Shown one piece after another: positions 1 through 10,377 of a stretch of 15,000 nucleotides of DNA. The DNA is taken from NCBI GenBank assembly GCA_016946835.1, contig JACVTC010000098.1:62501-77500 (forward strand), written 5' to 3'. The position numbers and the translations under genes were made by a program. Source of the stretch: Neocallimastix lanati (nom. inval.) (lineage: Eukaryota; Neocallimastigomycota; Neocallimastigomycetes; Neocallimastigales; Neocallimastigaceae). The notes under the pieces were generated by a model. The model was not told the origin of the DNA and searched no databases. It saw nothing but the letters and a program-made list of their open reading frames with translations. Each line of letters starts with the position of its first letter. Positions within the stretch are counted from its first letter, which is position 1.

Positions 1-875
1 TTTATTTTATTTTTATCTTTTCTTCCTTTTTTTTTTTTTTTTTTTTTATTTTTTATTCTATTTTTAAAATAAATATATATAATTAATTTATTTATTTATT
101 TTTTTTTATCTTAATTTTTAACTGTTTTTTCTCTTTTTATTTATATTTATATTTATATTCTTATTAATATATTTTTAACATATCCTATTTCTGTTTTAAT
201 TTGAAAAAAAATTTATATATGTCAAATCTCATATATAAAATATATATAAAATATAAAATATTACACAATAAAATTTTATACAATTGATCAAATTTTCAAA
301 TTATAATTAATAATAAATATATACTAATTTATATAAAACTTTTTTTAATATTTATTCTTTAAAAAATCTGTATAAAATTTATTTATTTTTTTATTTATAT
401 ATTTTATTTATATATTTGATTTATATATTTGATTTATTTATTTATTTATTAACTTATTTATTTATTTACTTAATTAAATAATTAAATAATTAATTAATTA
501 TTTATTTAATTATTTTATTATTTAATTAATTATTTAATTATTTAAATTATTTAATAATGAATAATGAATTATTGAAATTTTTATTTTATAAAAATCAAAA
601 CTTTATTAATATTAAATTTTTATAAAATTTACCAAAACATTTAAGAAAATTTAGAATGAAATGCGGAGTTCTTTACATTTTAACTTTTTATTGGAAAAAT
701 TTTTTATTTTTTAATAGGTAAAAAAGAAAATAATAATAATTATAATATTGAATTAAATATAAAAAGTTCAAATAATAATAATTAATTTGAAATAAAAAAA
801 GAAAATTAATAATTAAAAATATATTTATAATTGAAAATATATAATCGTTAAGAATACTAAGAAAAAAAAAAAAAA
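1..875. other. AT-rich 5' flank of IFT20, no gene seen
   Basis: Almost pure A/T sequence with poly(T) near 31-48, TTTA repeats around 423-470 and interleaved AATT/TTAA palindromic stretches at about 470-560. The only less repetitive piece is about 640-700, where a 22-codon ORF starts at 656 and ends in TAG-GTAA context near 717-724; it resembles no family I know and could be 5' leader with an upstream intron donor. Promoter elements cannot be picked out of this background. The last 14 bases before the IFT20 start codon (862-875) are all A, an A-only leader. Confidence 0.6.
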
Positions 876-1385
876 ATGAACGGTATTACAAATGATAATG
901 ATATTATTCCTACATTTGATTATACTGGAAAAATAAGAATATTAGAATCTTCAAATTTTGAACAATCACAACAATTAAAAGACCAATGTAGAGAATTTGT
1001 TGACAGTACAGTATTATTAAAAAAAAAAAAAAAAAAAAAAGTTATCATTTTTTTATGAGCATTACAAATATATAATTATTAATATATATATAATTATTAA
1101 TATATATATATATATTACATATATACGAAACAATATACCCTTTTTTTTTTACTTATAAATGATTCTATTTTTTAAAGAAATTACTGAATTTAGTAATATT
1201 GTCAGTTCATTTTTAGAGCTATTAAAAGAAAAATCTGAACAGATTGAAAAGGAAAAACTAAAGGTTAATTTTATTACAATATAATAACTCTAATGAATAA
1301 TATATATATGTGTATATGTATGTGTGTTCGTTTGAGATTATATACTGAATTCATTATTTTTTCTAATTATCTATATATATCTCTC

Positions 1386-1422
<37 letters not shown>

Positions 1423-1463
1423 ATTAAAACGTAAACTTTAAAAAAAATATTAATTTAAATTAA

Positions 1464-1517
<54 letters not shown>

Positions 1518-2009
1518 GGCTATTGGTTTAAGAAATAAAGTTGAAAAAGAAGCTGAAAATAGAAAAATTTTAGAACAAAGATTAATTATTCTCATAAAAG
1601 AAAGAACAGCTGAATTTGATAGGTTCTTTTTACACTTTATATAAGAAAATAAAAAAAAAAAAAAATTAAACAAGATATATCATATATAATAAACACATAT
1701 ATATTAACTCTTTTCTTTTTCTTTTCTTTGTCTTTTATTTTTTTCTTTTTTTTTTTTTTTTTTTTTATAAAAAAATCATTATTTAATTATATATATATAT
1801 ATATATTTATATATTTTATATATTTATATTTATTTATTTATTTATTTAAAAATATTTATTTGAATATAATAAATTATTAAAATTTTAATTCAAAAAAAAA
1901 AAATAATTATAATAATAAAAAAAAAAAAAGATTAACAGCGCAATATGACTCATTAGTAAAAATTGAACAGGAACAAAATACATTTATTGAAACCTTAAGT
2001 GGAAAATAA
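876..2009 (+). CDS. IFT20: Intraflagellar transport protein IFT20, complete, four exons
   Basis: Small coiled-coil subunit of the IFT-B complex, which moves cargo along the flagellar axoneme; in characterised species it partners IFT54 and in animals also acts at the Golgi. Reading for conservation gives exons 876-1005, 1178-1263, 1519-1622 and 1931-2009 (introns 172, 255 and 308 bp; phases 1, 0 and 2), joined length 399 nt, 132 residues plus TAA, which is the length of human IFT20. Family landmarks appear in order: an N-terminal F-D-x-x-x-K-I-R-I-L block, Q-L-K-D-Q-C-R-E-F-V-D-K across the first junction, the A-I-G-x-R-N block opening exon 3, and the C-terminal E-Q-E-Q-N-x-F-I-E. The internal exons are heptad-rich and hydrophilic, as expected. 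The start is the first Met, after an A14 leader. All three introns end in AAG. The exons match codon for codon and show no break. Confidence 0.94.
1464..1518 (+). repeat. (TAA/ATA)n microsatellite filling the 3' end of IFT20 intron 2
   Basis: About 17 trinucleotide units run directly into the AAG acceptor at 1516-1518, with exon 3 starting at 1519. The usual pyrimidine tract position upstream of the acceptor is therefore occupied by TAA repeat. A T29 run (1390-1418) lies further upstream in the same intron. Confidence 0.9.
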
Positions 2010-2150
2010 AATCAACAACATTATCATTATTATCATTACTTATTATTATTATTTTCTTTATTTTTCGAATACATAAATATATACATATAATTTATTTTTA
2101 TTTAAATTTTTTTATTGGAAAAAAAAAAAATTATTCTTTTTTCAACCCAT

Positions 2151-2185
<35 letters not shown>

Positions 2186-2536
2186 CCTTTTTCAACCCAT
2201 TATTTAAAAAATATATACATATATACATATATAATATCAATCAATTTACATCGATTATTTCAAATTATTAATTTTATTATTAAATATATAATAATTACTA
2301 AAAGTCCCACTATTTTAAATTAAAATATCAATTATTATTTATCTATAACTATAAATTAAGAAAAAAAAAAAAAAAAAAAAGGATATTTAAATTAAAAAAC
2401 TATAAAAATACTAAAATATCTATATCTCAAAAATGAAAAATATATATAGACTTTTTTTTTTAATTTTCATTATTAATGTATTATGAATTTTTTATTTATT
2501 AATATTTAAATAATAAATAAATTATTAACAAAAATG

Positions 2537-2576
<40 letters not shown>

Positions 2577-2717
2577 ATATATAATATTTATTGATTTTGA
2601 TAATTAATTAAAATGTTTATAAACATATATAAAATTATAATGGAAAAATATTATCTGGTATATTTATTATTTCTTTTTCTTCTTTTTTTTTTTTTTTATT
2701 TATATGAATAAGAAAAA

Positions 2718-2753
<36 letters not shown>

Positions 2754-2870
2754 ATCATTTTATCAAAAAAAACTAAATATATATATATATAACATAAATA
2801 AATAAATATATATATATTATTAATATTTATTGAATTTATATTTAAAAAAAGAAAGTTTTTTTTTTTTTTT
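2010..2870. other. Convergent intergenic spacer between IFT20 and KIF15
   Basis: Both flanking genes point into this 861-bp stretch, so it must hold both 3' UTRs and polyadenylation sites. It is dominated by A/T runs (for example 2155-2183 A, 2541-2570 T) and a short (TAA)n at about 2719-2748. AATAAA-like hexamers are too common here to assign. No coding exon or RNA gene was recognised. Confidence 0.7.
2131..2210. repeat. Two direct copies of a pyrimidine/ACCCA block, 50-bp offset
   Basis: The 20-mer core CTTTTTTCAACCCATTATT (2136-2154, one base variable) recurs at 2186-2204 with the same flanks, each copy preceded by a poly(A) run (about 2119-2130 and 2155-2183). The CAACCCA core is identical in both. 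It looks like a local tandem duplication of an A-run plus core unit in the 3' spacer. Confidence 0.85.
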
Positions 2871-3486
2871 CTAAATTTTTATGTATATTCCTCGTTTATC
2901 AAGTTCTCTTCTAAATTTTAATGCAATTTCTTTCCAATGATCACTTTCATTCTTAATCTAATAAATATATATTATATATAATAAAAATATAATATAATAT
3001 AATATAATATAATATAAGAATTTAAGAATTTAAGAATGTTTGTTATTTTACAAAACTATTTAAAAATTAAATAGACTAATTATATAATCATTAAATGATA
3101 TAAATTTAATGTAAATTTATAAAGATAATATACCTTTTTTAAATATTTAATTCTTTGATTTTGATTTTTAGGCATAACAAGATTAAGATTCTCATTCTTT
3201 AATGTCTCATTCTCTTTTTCTAAATTATTAATTTCAGAATTTAAACGTTTAATCTTATTTTCATATTCTTCAGTCAAATTATTTTTATCAACAATATTAT
3301 TTTCTTTTATTAAATGAATTTCATTTCTTAAAGCTTTAATTTCTCTTGAAGTTTCTTTTTCTTTTTGTGCTATTTTCTTTTCATAATCCTTAATAATTTC
3401 TTCATGTACTTTTTTATCTTCATTATATGATTCCTAATAAATTATACAAATAGAGAATATAAAAAATTGTTCATTTTTAATATTTA

Positions 3487-3529
<43 letters not shown>

Positions 3530-3541
3530 CTTTCTTTATTA

Positions 3542-3601
<60 letters not shown>

Positions 3602-4722
3602 TATCTATATATATAGATATATAGATATATATAGATTTAGATATTAAAAAAAAAAAAAAAACTTACTATTAGGGTATTTTTCTCATTTTCTTTATAAGAG
3701 GCAATTAAAGTGGCTTCTTCAGCAATTTTTTGGGTATCATTTAATTGTCTCGTTTTAATTTTAAGTTCTTCAATATCTTTTTCATGAAGTTGTCTCAATT
3801 CTTCTAAATAATTTAATTTCTTCGCCGTTTCTAGTTTTTCCTTTTCATATTCACGTAATTTCTTTAAGTAATGATCTGCTTCTTTTGTTTTATTTGCTAA
3901 TTGAGTAACCATTTCTTGATATTTTTGAGATCGTCCATTGATTTGAATTTTAAGTTGTTGTAAATTTTCGGAGATCATCTCCTTCTTTTGCTGTTCCTTT
4001 TCAGTTAACATTATTTGGCTTTTTAATTTATTATTTAATTTTTCAATATCTAATGTATAATTATTAATAATAATATCTTTTTTCTTTTCATCCATAGTAT
4101 AGGATTCTAATTGTTCCATTAATTGAATCTTTTCTGATTTTTCTAATCTCAATTTATTATTTAATTCTTCATACTTTAAAAGTGAAATTTCATTCTTAAA
4201 TTTATAATCGTTTATTTTTTCATCTAATTCTTTTCTAATTTTAATCTGGTTTTCTAATTCTTTATTTTTTTCAACCAACTTCATAGATATCTCTTCTAAT
4301 TCTTTTTTCAATTTATTAATGTTTTCCAAATAGTTTGAAATTTCAGAATTATGTTTCAATTTTTCTTCACCCATTTTTTGTTTAAAATCTATAAATTCTT
4401 GATTAAGTTTTTCCTTTTGTTCTTGTATTTCTTTTATTTTCAATTGATCATTATTAATTAAATTTATTTTATCGTTAATATCCTCCTTATAATTATTATA
4501 TATTTTTAAAAGTTCTTTCAATTGTTGGTCAAATTCCATATCATAAATATTTTCAATATTTAATACTTCTTGAATTTCTTTTTCAATTTTTTCTTTATAT
4601 ATATCAATCTATGAAAAAAAATAATAATGAAAAAAAAAAAAAAAAATACATATATATATATTTTAAAAAAAAAAAGATCATTTTTTAATAATTACATCAT
4701 TTATAGTATTTAAAAACAGTTT

Positions 4723-4759
<37 letters not shown>

Positions 4760-7700
4760 TTACCTTATCACATTTTTCTTTATAGGTATTCAAATATAAT
4801 TTTAAGTTTTGATTTTCATTTTTTAAATCTTCATTTAAATTTTCAGTTTGATCTATTTTTAAATTAAGCCCAATCTTTATTATCATTATTATATTATTAT
4901 ATTATTATATTATATTATATTATTTATTTATTTATAGAAATAGATTATTTATAAAAATTATGAATAAAATATACATATATATATTATTATTATTATTATT
5001 ATTATAATTAATTTCAATAATTTAATATATAATATATATCTAACATACATTTTCATTTTTTATTAAATTATATTTATCTTGAAGTTCAAGTTTATATTGA
5101 TCCTGGTAATAATAAATTTTAATTATTAATTTTTGAATAATTTTATTATTTAATAATTATATATATAAATACTTACTTTTTTCTTTAATTCTTCATTATG
5201 TTTTTGAATTTGATCACTAAGTACTTTTTTTTCTGATTTTTCCAATTCATATGATTTTTCAATTACCAAAATCTTATTATTTAAGTTTGATATGATAGTC
5301 TTTTAAATTATTTTAATTTAATATATATATATATGAAATAAAAATTAATAATTAATATTTTATTATTAATGTTTAAATATTATTGATTAGATAATTAAAT
5401 ATTATGTAATAATAGAAAAAGAAATAATAAATAAATAAATAAATAAATAAATAAAAAATAAAAAAAAAAAATAAAAAAAAATTAAAAATTAATAATATCA
5501 ATAACAATATAATAATAAATAAAATATAAAAAAAAAAAAAAAAGAAAAAAAAAAAAAAAAAAATAACAATAACAATATAATAATAATAAAAAAAATATAT
5601 GTAAAAAAAAAAAACCTGTTGTTCTTCAATTTGTTTTTTATTATCCTCTGCAAATTCTAATTCTTGTTTCAATGATTTATTTTCATTAATAATTTTTAAG
5701 AGTTCTTGATTCTTTTCATCATATTGTATTAATAAATTTGCTTTTTCTGATTTTTCTGATTCCTTTTCCTTTAAAAGTAATTGATGTTTTTCGTTTAATT
5801 GTGAAATTTCTTCTTCCATTTTGTCAATTTTATTTTGTAATTCAGAATTTTTCATTTTTAATTCTTCTTCAATTTTAACAAACTCCTTAGCAAGATTTTT
5901 CTCTACTTCTTCCTTATTAAATGAAAATGCTTTTGAATCTTGTAAAATGAAATAAGAATCATTCTTACTACTTTCATTCAATACATCAATTTTTTCTTCC
6001 ATACTTTTTAAACTATTTTCTTCTGGTATTGTATAGGCACTAATATCTTTAAGTATCTCTTCACTTAATATATTATTTTCTGATTTATTGATAGATAAAT
6101 CTTGTTCATTTTTTTTACTTGATTTAAAGATATCTTCAATGCGTATTGTACTCTCATGAAGAGTTTGGTCTTTAAATTCGTTTTTAATTTTTGGTGTAGG
6201 GGTATTGTCTTGTATAAGATTATTGTTATTAATATTACTGTTATTATTATTATCATTGTTATTATCATTACTATTATTATTATAGTGATTATTATTATTA
6301 TTATTATCATTACTATTATTATTATAGTGATTATTATTATTATTATTATCATTACTATTATTATTATAGTGATTATTATTATTATTACTATTATTAAATT
6401 CATCTTTAATTTTTGGAGATGGGGTATTATTTTGAATGGAGTCATCATTGAATTCTTTTTTAATTTTTGGTGTTGGGGTATTATCTTCAGTAAGATGATC
6501 ATTATAATAAAATTTATCCTTTGTTTTAGGTGTTGGGGTATTATCTAAAGAAACGGATGGAACAGATTGATTTTGATTATCCTTTGAAATACTTTTATCG
6601 GCTTCAAAAGAAAAACGTTGTCTTTTAAATGAAATATCATCAACACTATCAAAATCAAAATAATGTTTATGATTTAAACTTCCTTCTTTGATACCATAGA
6701 TATCATCCATATTCATCAAATCTTCAACATTTTCAGAATCTGTAAATAAATCTTTAATGGCTAATGTTTCTCTTCTTTTTTCCCTATCAAAATCAAAATC
6801 AAAATCATCATTACTTTTATTATTCAATAAAGCATCACCTGAATTATTTTTTATTATAGAATTCATTGAATCCTCAGATATTTGAACAGTTTTTTTATTA
6901 TTCTTAAATTTATTCAATTTATTAATAAAACTATTATTTAAACTATCACTATTGATATTGGTATCATTATGATTTGAAAAATAATTTAATGTTTTATTTT
7001 TTATAGTATTATTAAACTCTTCTATAAATTTTTGTGATTCCGTTAATTTTTCTTCAAAATTTTTTATATTTTGTTCTTGATTTTTAAATGTTTGATTAAT
7101 ATTAATTAGAAAATTGGTATTATGATTTATATTAATTTCATTAGTTAAACTAAACGATGGTATACTGTTTGACTTGTAAATTATTTTTATTTTATTCATT
7201 TTATTATAAATAATATTTCAAGTATATATGTATATATATATTATTATTATTATTTTTTTTTTTTTTTAAATTAGGTTAAACATACATATATATATAGGAA
7301 ATAATACATAAAATAATGCATTAATAAATTTTATATATGAATAAATTTAAAAATAGTAATAATATTAATAATTTTATTTGTTTATATTATTATAAAATCA
7401 AATTATATTTATTTATTATTAATTAAAATAAGGAAAAAAAAAATAAACTTACTCTATTAAGTTTAGTAATATGATTATTAAATGATTCAGTAGAAAGATT
7501 TTGTTGAATATTTTCTTTATTTGAAAGGAAATTTAAATTTATATTCTTTTTATTATTGGATGGGAGAAGTGTTCGAAGTTGATTTTTCAAATAAAAGTTT
7601 TCTTTCTGTGAATCAAACCATTGTTTTGTTAATAATCCTATATAGCGTTGTTGATATCTTTTACGTTCCTGATAATTATCATATTCAGACTTATATTTTT

Positions 7701-8530
7701 TTAAATGTTCCATTTGACTTCGAAGTATTTGATTTTCTTTTTCTAATATTTTCTTTTCTGAATTATTTTCTTGCCTCTGTTTTAACTCATTAATCTCATC
7801 TAATAATAATTTTTTCTCATTTTCCCATTTAAATATATCTTCAAGTTGATTACCTTCGAATTTTTGATTCATTAATAATGATTTTCCAGATTCTATTTTA
7901 TTTTTTAATTGTTGTATGATGGAATCTCTTAACTTTATAATCATAGAATGAGACTTTAAAGCTTGATCCTGACTAATTTTTATTTGATTTAAAGATTCTA
8001 CTTTCATTACTAAGTCTTTATTATCTTTTTCCATATCCGTATGAATTTTTGTCCATTCATTAAAAAATTCATATATTCCATTTTCTTTCGAAGACTTACT
8101 ATTATTATTATTATTATTATTATATTCTATAATTTTTAATTCTCGTTCTTTTAACTTATTAATTTCTTGTTGTAGACGATATATTTGATCTTTTAAATTA
8201 CAAACATTTTCTTCAACATTCTTGTTAAAAAAAAAAAAAAAAAATGTTAATATTTAAATTTATTTATGATTAATATAAATATATATATATAATTTTATTT
8301 TTTGGTTTCGGTTTTATTTTTAAATTAAATGTATTATATATATAAATTATATATATATATATATATAGTATTTTTAAATTACTTGATTAACAATAGCTCG
8401 ATTGGTAACTTGCTTTGCACATTGAGCAAATCTCAATGTTGATAATGTTTCTGCTAGTGAAAAAGCGGATGGACTAATATTTGCTATTAAAAAGGTTTTT
8501 GAATTACCTCTTCATAAAATAAAAGTACAA

Positions 8531-8567
<37 letters not shown>

Positions 8568-10337
8568 ATTAAATTATGAATTATTTTGATTATTAATTAT
8601 AAATTTTATATATTTATTTAAATAATTTCAATGATAATAATAATATTATTATTATAATTAATATTAATATTAATAATTTAAAATATTTTGATGAAATAAT
8701 ATTTATTTGTTTAAATATAAATATATATATCTTATATTAATATATTATATTAAATTTACCCTAAAGAATCTTTTAATAAGAATGTTAATTTACTATTTCT
8801 ATAACCTACATGAACTTTCTTTTTATTATTACTTATATCAACAAGAGATTGAATAACTTGACCTAAAGCTGATAAACTTTTATTAATATTTCTAGCTTCA
8901 AGTAAACGTGGTCCTGTAGTTCCTGTTAATTTTTGTCTTTCACTACCTATATATATATATATATCCATATGTATATAATAATAAATGTAATAATATTTAA
9001 TTAATATTTTTTTTTCGTTTTTTTTTTTTTTTTTTTTTTTTTTTTGATTTTTTTTTTGATTTTTTGTTTTAGATTTATTTATTTACTTATTTATTTATTT
9101 ATTTATTTATTTATTAAAAGTAAAATATCTTTAAAAAAAAAAATTTTTTTCTTCGATATTATTTTAAAATTTATTATGATGATTATTATTTTTTTATTAT
9201 TTAATATAATATTATTTTAATTTTACCAGCCAAATCTACTAAATTTAATTTTGATTCTTGAATTTGAGTGATACCATCTTTTTCAAATTTACTCTGTAAA
9301 GTTAGTGTAAAAACAGAATGAGAACGAGAGCTCTGAGTATTCATTCTAGTGGATGCCGTTGATCTTTTCCAAGCTCCAATTTCTAATATTTTATAAGCTT
9401 CTTCTGCTGTATTAATATTTCTTGTTGTTAGTCTATCAATAAATACACCTCTTTTTATATCCTCTTTTTAAGTTTAATATATTTCAAAGTTAAATATGAA
9501 ATAAAATTTTTATTTACATTTAAAAAAAAAACCAAAAAAAAAAAAATATATATATATATATGTTATTTAAAAATGCACATATTATTATTACTTTTTATAA
9601 CTTTCTTGTTTATTAGTTTTATATTTAAATATTTTTAATAAACTATATTTAAAATTTATATTTATATTTATATATATACCATGAATATTTAATGAATCTG
9701 TACTATCAGTTAATAAGTCAAAAATTTGTTCATTATAAATTTCGCAATAAGAAGCTTGACATAAATATTCAATTGGTGGTTTTTCTTGAAATTTTTCTTT
9801 TTCTTGATTTATTTGTGCAAAAATATATGAAATAATTCGCGGAATTAAACCTAAATATTTTTTATTTTGAAAATCGTTGTGAATTCTATATTCATCTACT
9901 GAAAAAAAAGGACCTTGCATGGTATAAGTTTTTCCTGTTCCAGTTTGACCGTATGCGAAAATTGTTCCATTGTAACCTTCTAATACAGATGTTGCGATAG
10001 GTATTCCAACAGTTTGAAATACCATATCCTTTAAAAAAAAAAAAAAAAAAAAGAAAAAGAAAAATTTAGTATTTAGTAATTAATTTTATTACTCTAAATT
10101 TAAACAATATATATAATAAATATTATAATTATAATATAATTAATAAATTCTTACCTGCGTTGTATCACCATTTCCAATCTATTATTAAAAAAAATATTAT
10201 TAATGAAAATGTTAAATAAAGGTAAAATATTTTTGATGAATAAAAAGCTTTATAAATATGAATTTCAAACTAATTTATTATTGCTGTTATAACAATTTAT
10301 TATTTTTAATGCTATTATAATAATTATAATTTTAACA

Positions 10338-10377
<40 letters not shown>

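Larger units (their letters stand above)
2871..8220 (-). other. KIF15: Kinesin-12 stalk and tail, exons 8-15
   Basis: Eight exons (residues 359-1671) rich in E, K, L, N and Q with heptad patterns. Exon 8 (768 nt) has an [14 protein letters not shown] block and a [13 protein letters not shown] block. Exon 13 (942 nt) is nearly continuous coiled coil. The last exon encodes a short basic-acidic helix ending in RGIYIKI. Every junction is phase 0, and exons 8-14 are all multiples of three (768, 1557, 123, 54, 111, 942, 300). A long coiled coil with a C-terminal dimer or partner-binding zipper is typical of the family; the binding partner here is not known. Confidence 0.85.

Noticed and set aside
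656-724. 22-codon ORF upstream of IFT20
   Set aside because: It could be an upstream ORF or leader exon, but nothing apart from slightly higher complexity supports it.
1455-1673. Minus-strand 72-codon ORF
   Set aside because: It is antisense to IFT20 exon 3 and the TAA repeat and encodes a poly-Ile tail; the plus-strand exon is conserved.
5373-5615. C-terminal extension of the long minus-strand ORF after the Gln-Gln of exon 9
   Set aside because: It reads through intron 9 into a Phe/Tyr/Ile run from poly(A/T). A donor at 5614-5615 and the phase-0 exon at 5177-5299 continue the coiled coil instead.
6156-6548. Plus-strand 130-codon ORF, and the minus-strand 145-codon ORF over 6065-6502
   Set aside because: Both are out-of-frame readings of the AAT-type repeat in kinesin exon 9; they consist of Ile/Thr or Ile/Val runs and have no coding character.
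7521-7793. Plus-strand 90-codon ORF
   Set aside because: It is the antisense shadow of kinesin exon 8, whose frame carries recognised stalk blocks.
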